This document shows, piece after piece, positions 34,612 through 47,000 of a stretch of 64,000 nt of DNA (positions within the stretch are counted from its first letter, which is position 1; each line of letters opens with the position of its first letter). The stretch lies in contig JAVIAB010000049.1 of assembly GCA_032433765.1 (NCBI GenBank), positions 19,620,406-19,684,405 of the forward strand, read 5' to 3'. This DNA comes from Megaustenia siamemsis. Its lineage: Eukaryota > Mollusca > Gastropoda > Stylommatophora > Ariophantidae. Under the pieces are notes generated by a model that was not told the origin of the DNA, made no database searches, and was given only the letters and a program-made list of their open reading frames with translations. The translations under genes and the position numbers were made by a program.

Positions 34612-34972
34612 AAGAGAAATACCTCTACTGGACGTACAATCTTACATATATCTGGACAGTAATAGAGACAAAGAAAGAGGAACAGAATGATACCAAAATA
34701 AGGATATCAAAAGCAAGAGGAGCATTAGTTGCACTGGGAAACATTTGGAAGTCCAAAGAAATTAGGTGAAATAAAAAAATTAAAATTTTCAACTTCGATG
34801 TTAAGTCAGTCTTATTATATGGCTGTGAAAAATGGAGATCAACAAAAATAAAGGGATTCTTAAAAAATTAAATTTAAATTTAAAATTCTTAAATTCTTAA
34901 AAGAATGGCAAGAAACAGAATGGCTTGGAAAGTGTTTGTTAAAAACCTATGCTCCACAGGGTGAAGAAGAAG
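34612..34972 (+). mobile_element. LINE H copy 3, 361 bp
   Basis: Reads RISKARGALVALGNIW, FDVKSVLLYGCEKWRSTK and then the 3' end AATGGCTTGGAAAGTG with a GAAGAAGA tail. Flanks AGTTGTTCATGGTAAT (34596-34611) and AGTTGTACATGGTAAT (34973-34988) form a 16-bp TSD with one mismatch. Confidence 0.88.
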
Positions 34973-34988
34973 AGTTGTACATGGTAAT

Positions 34989-36345
34989 TGCTGCTCTGAC
35001 TTCTCCCACCTGAGAAGGGTATACTAATTCAGCTTATATTACATTGCATCTCAAGTAGTGATTATTTTGTGCCGTTAGAACAATTTTACTTAACTTTACT
35101 TTTCAACACAGTTGCCAGCTAATAGCATTCCACAACAACTAGATGTGATACATCAACATAAATAGTAGAGGAAGAAACCTACCCCCCCTCCACCAGCACC
35201 GCCACCAGAGATGGATATGTGAGATATCTGATACCACACAAAGCACCATGTGTGAGGTGATCTAAAGAGATCTGTCAAAAATACCCCTCGACTCCGAAGG
35301 GCATAAAAAAAAAGGATAGAGAGAACAAGAACTTTATTCTTTCCCACCTTTTTTGCATTTAAGTCTTGATGAAAAAAATTGGATTTTTATTTTTCTGCGT
35401 ATGTTGCATTGTGTTTTTGGGTGAGTGATCTGCCAAGTGTCTCACTCAGGCAAGGTGCTCATCTAGACGTCTGCTGTTTCATTGATCCATCATTTTTCTA
35501 GGTCTGTCTCATACTACTTGTGAGGGTTAGCACTCCCTGGAGGAGGCTGTCTGTTCATGAATGAACAATTTTAATCAAAATGAAGAAACAACCGGTAAAA
35601 CTTGTTGGACTCATACTTAACATTTTCAATACCATAAGTCACTCAATGCTGCTGTAGTATCCAACATAAGAAACACAGGAGCCACATTTCGGGTCTTTTA
35701 ATTTTTGTTCATGCTTCTGAAATTATTTCTACTAAAAACTTGTAATTTTTTTTCTTATTTAACACTTCCTCTGACTTCCTGATCAAATTGTCCGAACAAA
35801 CAGCATGCTTTAGATAAATTATCTTTTTTTTCCTTTTTTGTTATTTCACATTTATAAACACTTCCAAAAAGCAGTGTGGTCTCAGTCCTTAGTAGTGAAG
35901 GTGTTAATATATATAAAAAATCATAGACACAAGATAAAGGAAAGGCAGCGAGGAAAGATTTTGGACTGAAATAGTGACAGTAATAACAGATTATTGGTTA
36001 TGGCACACCATGATGATGGTGTTGATTAGCATCTGCAGCTGTGACCTTTTCTGGAGCTTCAACAATGGGAACTTTGGATAGTTGTTCTGGTTTCCGCTCA
36101 GATTGGGGTCAAAAGATGCATGAGTTGAAAGTAGTAGTAGGTAACTCCTAGTTGATTGTGTAGCTGACAGATCGACAACTAATAGCACATTTATGTTCCA
36201 CTGTCTGGCGCTGAACTTGGTCCCAATAAATAAGCACACATCTGTTCTTCTAGAGATTTCCAGCTTTAAAATGCTCAACTGAAAACAAAGAGGTTTGGTT
36301 CAATCCACTGACTGACTTATTTTTGTGTTCCTCCATGAGTACCAG
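34989..36345. other. No gene recognised
   Basis: Unique-looking sequence. Frames at 35153-35347 and 35991-36278 have no family features. A SINE-body-like piece (TTGATGGTCAAGAAAAATAT and after) lies at 36340-36470. Confidence 0.4.
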
Positions 36346-36549
36346 AACTTGCTTTCTGAGAGAGAAATAACACTGACCATATATTCCAAAAATATGTTGA
36401 TGGTCAAGAAAAATATAGGCACTCACACAATATTCTGTGTATGTTACTCTTGAGGAATATAAAGGTTCTGTTACGGTATGTTGTTTGATGTGCGACGGGG
36501 ATAATGACTGTGTTTTATATGTTCAGATTTTGAGTAAAAAAACCTAATC

Positions 36550-38295
36550 CAACATCATCAAGCGCTATACATTTAAAAAAATATGGCGATCATCATTTTC
36601 AGGAGGATGTGAACTTCCAGTCAATATGGTGGATAGGTGGCAGGAAACATTGAAAGCTATGTACGAAAAGTGTTCCTTGTTGCAGTTTCCTCATATTCCA
36701 AGTCCAGCTTGTTGCAGGAGCTACTGAGTTAAGTGCTCTGTGTGCAGACGCAGAGGAGGAGAGAGTAGAGAAATGGAAGATAAGAGAGTATAGAAATGGA
36801 GGAGTAGAAACAGAGAGGAGAGAGAGGAATAAAGAAAGAACGCATTAAACGAGGTCAGGAGGAAAAAATAAATACAGGAGGGGTTAGAATGGACAGACAG
36901 AAATGTGGGTGCAAAAAGAGACGAAAAACACGTGCAAGAGTGAGAAAACATTGTCTAGGAGTGAGTGCTTACGTAGAGGCGGGAGAAAAACAGGTTAAGA
37001 GAAAAGAATTTAAGTCGGAAAACACGTGCAAGCCGGGAAGGACATGTAGAGAAGTGAGTGGGTGAACAGATGCGGAGGAAGGCCAATTCTGATTGGCTGA
37101 GAAGATCCAAATTTAAGGAGGAGAAACGGAAAACAAAGGGATCTTCAACTACTTCAGATTGCTTCAGGAGTCATTCAGTTGAACTGATAGCAGAGCTGTG
37201 CTGAACTGACTCGGAACTAGAAATGTAGTGATAGGAGCATCAGGGCTGGGTGACCAGGTGGTCAGCCCATATTAGCCCAGTAGAATTAACCATAAAATAG
37301 AGTAGCAAGCCACAGATTAGAGATAGTTAGTAGAGATAGGAAACGGTCAGTCATTCAATTAGAACTAGGCACTTGAGACCAGAACTGGAGATCAGAGATG
37401 TAGAGACCGGTAGAATTAGCTAGGATGGGGGGGGGCATTCGATGGGGAATGGTCCACAGATAGGGATAGATGAGTATGAACATAGTCAGAATCTTAAATG
37501 AGTGTTAGGGCGAGAGAAGCAACAATTAGTAGAGTGTGTTTTAAGTGTGTCCCTGACATATACATGTGGAACAAAAGTCCGAAGTGACCGGAATAAAAGT
37601 CAGACAGCATTCATATATATGTGTTATTCTGTGTTATCCAGTTTCATTATCTAGCCTGGTGTCCCCTAGAGGCATGAACCATCCACCAGTAGAGTTGTCG
37701 CGGAACACAACTCAACGGTCATCTTAATGAACCGGAGGTGCTACCAGACCAGAAAGGGTCAGGGCTAATAGGAATCCAGTAGTCCGGAGGTGTGTATGTG
37801 GCCTGAATATAAAGCCGAGCAGAACGCCCGGGGCAGGAACACAGCCACAACATTCCAGCTGAGGTCACACCACCACTAGTCGAAGGCGGAAGGTAAACAA
37901 ACATCAGCTGGAAGTCAGCGGGGCGAAAACGGGCGCATGTCGCATTATCCGCGTCACCTTGTCAACGAAATAATAAACCAATAACGAGAAAGAAAAGGTG
38001 ATACATGTGCACACCATGAGCTGTGTCTCATCCATTTTGATCATGTTTCAACATTCCAATTGTTTACGATGAATGATGATATCGTATGACAAGGAACAGT
38101 TGGCTGTGTTTACTTTCTGTGCAGTTTTGCCTTATGTCTTTTAGCGTGTGCTGGGACTGCTATGATGCGGACTACAGTTACCTTTCTTTGTTTGGGAGAT
38201 GAGTTAGTAATTCAGATGATTCCTCTGGCACGGGCGGTTGAGCAATTATGGATTTTAATTCGTTTGAAGTGATACCAGGGCCTTCCATAACCATA
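36550..38295 (-). mobile_element. Repeat E copy 3, split by an LTR-like insert
   Basis: Reverse-orientation E in two parts, 36550-36742 and 38006-38295, that join without loss when compared with the uninterrupted copy at 42882-43245 (CTCTGTGCACACCG). Confidence 0.88.
36743..38005 (+). mobile_element. Probable solo LTR, 1263 bp
   Basis: The insert starts TGCAGACGCAG and ends GTGATACA, so it has TG...CA ends, flanked by TGTG on both sides (36739-36742, 38006-38009), which occurs once in the empty copy. Inside are CCAAT/ATTGG boxes (37083-37096), a TATA-like ATTTAAGG (37110) and AATAAA signals (37592 and 37972), the layout of a U3-R-U5. There are no long frames, primer-binding site or second LTR, as expected for a solo LTR. 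The left third is strongly purine rich. The end inverted repeat is only two bases, so another insertion type is possible. Confidence 0.55.
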
Positions 38296-38304
38296 AGGGT
38301 TCAG

Positions 38305-38353
38305 TATGTTCGGAGTGCAGTGATGATGACCCGCTAATAACTCAATAACTCAA
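38305..38353 (+). mobile_element. LINE D copy 4, last ~50 bp
   Basis: TTCGGAGTGCAGTGATGATG followed by ACCCGCTAATAACTCAATAA, the LINE D 3' terminus only. Confidence 0.75.
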
Positions 38354-38514
38354 GAGTTCTGTTTCTGCAACTGACATTATAGCAACAAGAAGGGATTAAA
38401 GTGAGACCACGAAAGAAATGGGTTAGCCCTGCACTAATGGCTGCATCTGAAACAAGCTGCAGAGCTGGGTCACTCATATTCTAGCTTCTCTCAATGATGT
38501 AAGGTCATCGAAGT

Positions 38515-38735
38515 AGAGCAGAGGTTAGTGAACTGGACTATTGAGGACAAGAGGTCAAGTTTGATCCCTATCAATGGTTTCTGGGTCCCCCCAGTTGTAA
38601 ATGGGTACTGGATTTATTAATGAGAAATATTACATTGACATAATACTGACATTACCCCAAAATAATGTGTGGATAATAAAATATAAAAATGGTGGGTCTC
38701 ACATCATATTCTCTTGACACCCACTTGGGATCCCA
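38515..38735 (+). mobile_element. SINE F copy 6, old and diverged
   Basis: GGTTAGTGAACTGGACTA, GACAAGAGGTCAAGTTTGAT, AAATGGGTACTGGATT and CACTTGGGAT align in order with SINE F, with many changes and loss of the B box. Confidence 0.75.
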
Positions 38736-38768
38736 ACAATTTTCTTTTAAATGCTGTAATGTACAAGA

Positions 38769-38893
38769 GCCATAGATTTTAGAAGAAGTGATCTCTCCAA
38801 TATGTGCCATTTCAGCATGCAAGGTTTCTGTTTTTGAGATTGAGGTTCTGCCATATGCGCCATCTTCGGTTCGAAAGGACAATAGATAGATAG
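38769..38893 (+). mobile_element. SINE K copy 3, 5' truncated
   Basis: From GCCATAGATTTTAGAAG to the GATAGATAG tail. Flanked by AATGTACAAGA at 38758-38768 and 38894-38904. Confidence 0.92.
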
Positions 38894-38904
38894 AATGTAC
38901 AAGA

Positions 38905-39995
38905 AGAAGTAATGGTAATATCGAAGAAACAATCATCACTATCATGCAACATAAAAATAAACAGCACAAATCTGAAACAAGTGCAACACTTCAAATGCTT
39001 GGGCACATAATATCAGATGGAAGATGCACCACAGAAATAAAAAGCAGAATATCTATCTATCTATTGACCTTTCAAGCCGTAGCTGGCCCATAGGGCGTAG
39101 ACCAAGATACTCCTTCTCCTATCTGAATTTTTGTTCTAGCAGTTTTCTTTTAAAAATATTTTATCAAATCTCGCCATTTGTCTCTGTTCTGTGCAAGCTG
39201 CTCTATCTCATTGAGGGAGCCGAATCCTGCTGCTCTTGCCTCTCTCATCAATGTTTTTCTCAGTGTCTCCCTGGGTCTTCCTCTTTTTCTCTTACCTGTT
39301 GTTTCCCACATGAGGGCTTGCTTTGCTATTCGGTTATTATCTCTTCTCTTCACATGTCCAACATATGACCATCGTCTTTTCTTTATTACTGAAGATATTA
39401 GTGGTTGATTGACGATTTCTCTAATTTCCTCATTGTTTTGAATTCGTTCCACGCTATACCAAGTAAAGATTAAAAGCAGAATAGCTCGGGCCAAAATAGC
39501 ATTTCAGAAAATGAAAAATATCTTAGGCAACAAATCTATGTCAATAGAAGTAAGAGAGTTCATCTGTGCTGTATAGAGCCAATTCTGACCTATGGAAGCG
39601 AATCATGGATAGTAGACAAACAAATAAAAAGATAATTAGAGCACACAGAGATGTGATTTCTCAGAAGAATGTTGAGAGTTCCCTGAGCAGCTAAACGGAT
39701 TAATGAGGACATTCTCAAAGAGCCTAACACAAAAAGGGAGCTCATAACAATACAGCAGAAAGAAATAATCAGCATTTTTCGGACACATCATGAGAAGAGG
39801 AAAGTTGGAATACTTGGTTACAACTGGCAAAATACTGAAAAAGAGGCATCGTGGATGACAAAGAGAGAAGATACAAGATAGTTTGGTGTCATGGCATGGA
39901 AAACAGTCAACAACAGAATTGTTACGATGCACTGTGGATAGAAAATTGTTGAAGGGCATCGCCTACATCAACCGGTATGGCACATGATGAAGATG
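38905..39995 (+). mobile_element. LINE B copy 2, interrupted by LINE C
   Basis: LINE B text from a VMVISKKQSS-like start, LKQVQHFKCLGT, AKIAFQKMKN, EPILTYGSESW to the 3' end GGTATGGCACATGATGAAG, with stops. It lies between copies of AATGTACAAGA (38894-38904 and 39996-40006). The inner part 39052-39471 is an antisense LINE C. Confidence 0.92.
39052..39471 (-). mobile_element. LINE C copy 3 nested in LINE B
   Basis: Antisense LINE C C-terminus with an open 114-codon frame (VKRRDNNRIAKQALMWETTG, GRPRETL, LMREARAAGFGSLNEIEQLA). The GATA tail faces left. TSD AAAAGCAGAATA lies at 39040-39051 and 39472-39483, inside LINE B sequence. Confidence 0.95.
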
Positions 39996-40094
39996 AATGT
40001 ACAAGAGGAAAGAGAGATCAGAACAGCTCAGAACCCAAGTTTTAATTTGAAGACAATAGTTCTCATTTCTAAGGTAATAATTCACTCTGTTATT

Positions 40095-40565
40095 TGGTTA
40101 TGGAAGGCCCTGGTATCACTGCAAACGAATTAAAATCCATAATTGCTCAACCGCCCGTGCCAGCGTAATCATCCTATCTCATCTCCCAAACAAAGAAAGG
40201 TAACTGTGGTCCCCATCGTAGCTGTCTCAGCACATGCCAAAAGACATAAAGCAAAACCGCGCAGAAAGTGAACACAGCCAACTGTTCCCTGTCTTACGAT
40301 ATCATCATTCATCATAAACAATTGGAATATCGAAACATGATAAAAACGGATGAGGCACACAGCTCACGGTGTGCACAGAGCACTTAACTCAGTAGCTCCT
40401 GCAACAAGCCGGACTTGGAATATAAGGAAACTACAACAAGGAACACTTTTCATGCATAGTCTTCAATTGTTCCCGCCACCTATCCACCATATACAGGAAG
40501 TTCACGTCCTCTTGAAAATGATGATCGTCATATTTTTAAAAATGTATAGCACTTGATGATGTTAG
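40095..40565 (+). mobile_element. Repeat E copy 2, near complete
   Basis: From GGTTATGGAAGGCCCTGGTA to AATGTATAGCACTTGATGAT. It gives the probable full extent of E (about 470 bp) and shows a TGATGATG end like those of LINEs A and B. Confidence 0.87.
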
Positions 40566-40791
40566 ACCATCGTTGTTGACTCCAATTCCGAACATATGGA
40601 CACACAGTTAGTCATCAGATTATCCCCGTCGCACATGAAACAACAGACCATAAGATTGGCATATGGCCAGTCTAGGGATATATAATGAACCATTCACTCT
40701 GTATTTGTAGATAAAGCAAAATGTTAGATGAGAACTGATGTTGTGCTTTATGTTACTGAAATTCAATTTATATTTTTTTTTTAGTTTATAG

Positions 40792-41014
40792 ATGTTTGTT
40801 GTGACAACCGTGCGCCATTCTCAACAAATGGCGCCCAAAGATAGTTGCTGGCGATGGATGGTTGTACTTGCAACATTCTTCACACAGTTCATCATATGTG
40901 GAATCACATATAGCCTGGGCGTATTCCATGTGATTTTTAAAGATATTTTCTATGAGAGCCACTTTGATACATCATGGGTTGGCTCCATCCTGCTCTATGT
41001 AACAGCTTTATCAA
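40792..41014 (+). CDS. MCT-like gene, coding exon 1
   Basis: Starts ATG at 40792 (a second Met at codon 13 could also serve). It ends before donor GTAAGT at 41015. Encodes residues 1-74 plus one base: N-terminus, TM1 and the start of TM2. Confidence 0.88.
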
Positions 41015-44000
41015 GTAAGTTGTTTTTGTTTGGCTGTTTCTATCTATCTTTCGCTCGCCTGAAATAATGACTATATCTGCAATGTCGTTTCCTGTATAAA
41101 TTTTACTGTCTTTTGTAATTCTTGTTTCTACATTCTTGCTCTTGTATGTAACATGAGATCACCATCTTTATATTTAGACAGTGATTATTAGTATCTTAGT
41201 CTCATTCCCAGTCACAATGGAAGATTTCAACAATGTACACAAGATCCATCGGGTTAGCAAAAGGCCTTTGGGTCATTAAAAAATTGGCTAACATTATTTC
41301 AATGATTTTTGCAGCTATTCAGTTTTTGAACTGTTGCCAAGGCAGTGATATGTAACCTGATCTTCAGCTTTGATATTTCTACTGTCAAGATTCTTTTTTA
41401 TATGCTCAACTTGATCACAAAAGCCCTACATTTACTACATGTACTCGTGGTTAGGAAAAAAAAATACCCCAGTGGTCGGCCCAGCCACTTGTAGAAACGG
41501 GTACCAGGGTATTACTCTGGAAAGGTGAGGAATGCCGCCGCACGTTATGAGTTTTATTGCTTGAGGCAACACTATCCAGAAGTCTCCGAACACTTCTAGA
41601 TAAGTGGCAGAGCACATATGGGTGAAAACTCACGTACTAAGATGCCAATTCAAGACTTGTACTTTTACCTTACCCCTACATTTTTATCATTCTCTGGTAA
41701 AACAGAAACCTTGGTGGCTTAGTGGATAGAGTGTTCACTACTGACCAGGGGTTCCTGGTTCAATTCCTTTTATGGTAGATTCTTTTTCTTTTTTTAGATC
41801 AACATGGTTTTGAAGTTTACCCAATACTTGAGAATGAATACCAGAGATTTTGTTGAGAGTAGCTAGTTCAGCCTGGTGTGATGCTGACCATCATCACGTT
41901 GTATGTCCTTTACAGAACGTTGCATTCACCACAGCCTGTGAAGAATCTCTCCCTCTAGCCAGATCTCCCACTTTTGTTGTCTGTACTGATGATCAAGGTC
42001 TCCTTGCTGTCTTGAAACTACCTTACTCTTGGTCTGCCCCTGATGCGTTGCCAAGGAACCGAGTGATGCCGATCACATCACCCATAAGTGTATTGTTGGT
42101 CATTAAAAATTATGGGCACTAATGTTGTTAGTATTTCAACCTTACTTTTCTCATGAAATTATGGGCACTAATGTTGTTAGTATTCCAACCTTCCTTTTCT
42201 CATGAAATTATGGTCACTAATGTTGTTAGTATTCCAACCTTCCTTTTCTCATGAAATTATGGTCACTAATGTTGTTAGTATTCCAACCTTCCTTTTCTCA
42301 TGAAATTATGGGCACTAATGTTGTTAGTATTCCAACCTTCCTTTTCTCATGAAATTATGGGCACTAATGTTGTTAGTATTCCAACCTTCCTTTTCTCATG
42401 AAATTATGGGCACTAATGTTGTTAGTATTCCAACCTTCCTTTTCTCATGAAATTATGGGCACTAATGTTGTTAGTATTCCAACCTTCCTTTTCTCATGAA
42501 ATTATGGGCACTAATGTTGTTAGTATTCCAACCTTCCTTTTCTCATGAAATTATGGGCACTAATGTTGTTAGTATTCCAACCTTCCTTTTCTCATGAAAT
42601 TATGGGCACTAATGTTGTTAGTATTCCAACCTTCCTTTTCTCATGATGCCCCCTAAAAATGTTGATTATTTCTTTCTGTTTTTTTTAGAAGCTTTTGTAT
42701 TGGTCTCATTGAGAATTTCCTTGTTGGTCTTTTTTATCTGTCAAGGGAACAAAACATTCTTCTGATATGTATCAGATAGGGTTGTGCTAGTAAAATCGAG
42801 GGGTAGACCAATGGATATCAAAATCATAGATGGTTATGCTCCATCAAGTAAAAGCAAAGAAGTAAATATTGACATCTTTTACAAGTAAAGTGTTCCTTGT
42901 TGCAGTTTCCTCATATTCAAAGTCCGGCTTGTTGCAGGAGCTATTGAGTTAAGTGCTCTGTGCACACCGTGAGCTGTGTCTCATCCGTTTTGATCATGTT
43001 TCAATATTCCAATTGTTTACAATGAATGATGATATCGTATGACAGGGAACAGTTGGCTGTGTTCACTTTCTGTGTGGTTTCGCCTTTTGTCTTTTAGCGT
43101 GTGCTGAGACTGCTATGATGGGGACTACAATTACCTTTCTTTGTTTGGGAGATGAGATATTATTTCGGATGATTCCGCTGGCACAGGCGGTTGAGCGATT
43201 ATGGATTTTAATTAGTTTGCAGTGTGACCTGGGCCTTCCATAACCAAATAACCAAAATCCCTGGTGTTATTCGTTTTGATGTTAGTATATTTTTCATGCC
43301 ATTAAAATTTACTTTTTGTTATTACTATTCTTTTGTTTATTTCAGTTTTACATCCCAATGACTTTAGATATTTCTAAAAAAATGCTATTTAGTGCAAATG
43401 GAAATGAGACATTTTGAAGTGTATATGTTGCAGGCATCATGCTGCGGTTTGTCACCAGTATATGGGGACCTCGTGTCAGTGTTATTGCTGGTGGACTACT
43501 TGCTGCTGCAGGACTAGCTCTCTCCATGTTAGCCCAGGAGATGTATCATCTATACTTGAGCTTCGGTCTTGTCACTGGTCTGTATATTGTTGTCTTATCT
43601 TTGTGTGGTATCATCTATCTTGCCTTTTATTGTTTCTCTCCTACACTTTGTCATCTATACAGCAATAATAAATTTGACTGATTCAATCGCATGTTGTACG
43701 CACAAAAAGACTTAATATAAATAGGATAGTCAATTAAGTGGGATCGGTTTAGAAATGGACTTCAGGTCAATATAGCGGATAGGCGGCAGGAACCATTGAG
43801 GCTCGGCCTGAAAAGTGTTCAGTTGTTGCAGTTTCCTCATATTCCAAGTCTGACTTCCTGTCAGAGCTACTGAGCTTAGTTCCCTGTGTACACCGTGAGC
43901 TGTGTTTTTCATCCAGATTGTGTTTCGATATTCTGAATGATTATGATGAATGAGGATTTCATATGATGAAGGACAGTTCAACTGCATTCACTTTTGGTGC

Positions 44001-47000
44001 CACTTTGCCTTATGTCTTTTGGTGTGTGCTGTAGCTGCTATGATGAGGACTGCAGCTACCTTTCTTTGTTTTGGATCCTTCAATGAGATGAGTTTTAATT
44101 CAGATGATTCCACTGGCACGGGCAGTTGAGCAATTATGGATTTTAATTAGTTTGCAGTGATTCCGGGGCCTTCAACTAACCATAATCATAACCATAGATT
44201 TGGAAGTTACAATAACAGCAATAACTGAGTAGAAATTAATTTGAATAAGGTCAATCGCTCTTAAATAAACTGGATAGATACTAAAATTGGGTAAAAATGT
44301 TAACTTTGTCATATAAATAAACTGGATAGATACTAAAATTGGGTAAAAAGTTAACTTTGTCATATAAATAAACTGGATAGATACTAAAATTGGGTAAATA
44401 TGTTAACTTTGTCATATAAATAAACTAGATAGATACTAAAATTGGGTAAAAATGTTAACTTTGTCATATAAATAAACTGGATAGATACTAAAATTGGGTA
44501 AAAATGTTAACTTTGTCATATAAATAAATTGAACAATCACAAAACAGTTTGCCCCTACATTAGTTTTATAAGCTTGGCAATCACTTAAATTAGATAAACT
44601 AGACAGACTCTAAAATTGGATACATTTGTTAGCTACGTCCATCATCTGAGTAAACTGCGTGCTGACATAAATAGAACAATTGATAAAAAAGCCTTCATGT
44701 TCATCAACTGGAATGTGTTTTAATTTGAGTAGAATGAACATTAATTGATCAAATACTAAAATAAGATAAAAATTGTCTACTTTGTCAATCTAAGTAATCA
44801 TTCTTCTTCTTCTTTCCTTCCTCATTTACCCTTTAGTGTCGAGGGGAGATATAATTTGCGGTCTTTTGCTCTTCTATTCGCCTCTGCTGCTGTTATGTTT
44901 CCTAGTGTTTCTAATATTCTGTCAAACCATCTTTTTCGTAGTCTCCCCTTGGGTCTGGTGTTCTTGCAACGTTTATTGAAAGCTTGTTGTGTTGTGTTTT
45001 GATCTGTCTGCCGTGTCGCATGGCCAAACCATTTTATCTGTTCTTTCTTTATATATTCTATAGTAAAAAAAAGTAAGTAAAGTACCCCCCGTCACGCCAA
45101 GTGGCGTATAGGGAAATATGGTGTTAGTGACCCTATATTTTACAGACCTTCAGCACATGATTTTTGGGGTAATGTGGTCGGTATTACGCCCGTGCTGCTT
45201 TTACTTTCCCAGAAAAAATCCGGTACCCATTTTAAGGCTGGGTGAACCCGGAGCCGTCGGTTGGGATCGAACCCTGCCCCTTGTCCGTAGTAGTCCAGTT
45301 CACTAACCACTGAGCTATCGCGGCTCCTACTAATTTTTAGGGAATTAGTAAAACCCAGGTGTCCTCGCCAGGATTACGAACCCCGGCTGTTGCCGTGGTA
45401 AGCCAACCGTTTATATATTCTATGGCGAGGAATATTCATAGCCTTTTTTCTCAGTTCTTCATTTCTGATCTTATCTCTCAGGCTGTTTCATAGCTATCAT
45501 TTGTCTAAGGCATTTAATCTCAGTAGAGGTTATCTTTGTTATTGTTCTTGCATCTAGGGTCCTGGACGGCATTGGTAGAAAGAAAATTGAAATGAAGATT
45601 GTATTGTAGAGTGTCCGTTTTGTTTCTAGAGTTATTTCCTTGTTGAACAATAGTGGTGATAGCTGTCCAATGATCTGACAAGCTTTGTTGCATCTTGAGT
45701 CTATTTCTGCTATTTATGAGTTATCATATGTCACTAGACTTCCTAGGTATTTAAATTCCTCTACTAGTTTTAGTTGTCTGCCATCTATAGTTCTATCTAT
45801 CTATTGACCTTTCGAGCCATAGACGGCCCATAGGGCATAGACCCAGATACTCCTTCCTTTATCTAAATTTTTATTCTAGCAGTTTTTAATCCTTATAAAG
45901 GTCTTTTATCAAATCTTGCCATTTGTCTCTGTTTTGTGCAAGCAGCTCTATCTCATTGAGGGAGCCGATTCCTGCTGCTCTTGCCTCTCTTATCAATGTT
46001 CTTCTCAGTGTCTCTCTGGGTCTTCCTCTTTTCTTCTTGCCTGTTGTTTCCCATATGAGGGCTTGCTTTGCTATTCGGATATTATCTCTTCTCTTCACAT
46101 GTCCAACATATGGCCATCGTCTTTTCTTGATTACTGAAGATATTAGTGGTTGATTGGCGATTTCTCTAATTTCCTTGTTTCATCTATAGTTAGTGATCAT
46201 TTAATTGGGATAAACTGGATAATCATTCATTTGGGTAAAACTTGGTGGTTATTTTCTGATATAAATTAGGTAGTCACTGAAGAGCTAGTGGGTTAATTGG
46301 AATAAATTGGTCATAAGTGAGACATGCCAAGATGCATTATGGCAAGATATTCAAACAACAGGAAGACAAGAGAATAAGATGAGACAAGATGTTACTAAGT
46401 ATAACACTTTTTAGTAGTGACATGGCGTGACTATATGAAGACATGATGAGACAAGATGTGTCCTGTCACTCAAGAGAAATTGAGTCAAAGCAATGAAATA
46501 TCATGGTAAGGTAAGATTTGCTGTTGTTGTAATATCATGGTAAGATAAGATATGCTGTTGTTGTAATATCATGGTAAGGTAAGATTTGCTGTTGTTGTAA
46601 TATCATGGTAAGGTAAGATATGCTGTTGTTGTAATATCATGGTAAGATAAGATATGCTGTTGTTGTAATATCATGGTAAGGTAAGATTTGCTGTTGTTGT
46701 AATATCATGGTAAGGTAAGATTTGCTGTTGTTGTAACATCATGGTAAGGTAAGATTTGCTGTTGTTGTAATATCATGGTAAGATAAGATGATTACATGTC
46801 ATTAAAAGACAGAATGAGAGTTCAAGACAAAGACTTCATTATAAAACTGGATCTGGATGAGACTGTTCAAGATATCATGTCATTATAAGACAGTCAATTC
46901 TACACTTAAGCATGCTTGAAAAACAGGATGAGATTCTTCAAGATATCATGTCATTATAAGATAATTCTACACTTAAACATGCTTGAAAAACAGGATGAGG

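Noticed and set aside
40350..40556. 68-residue ORF upstream of the MCT gene
   Set aside because: Lies inside repeat E and has a counterpart in copy 5 at 43730-43987.
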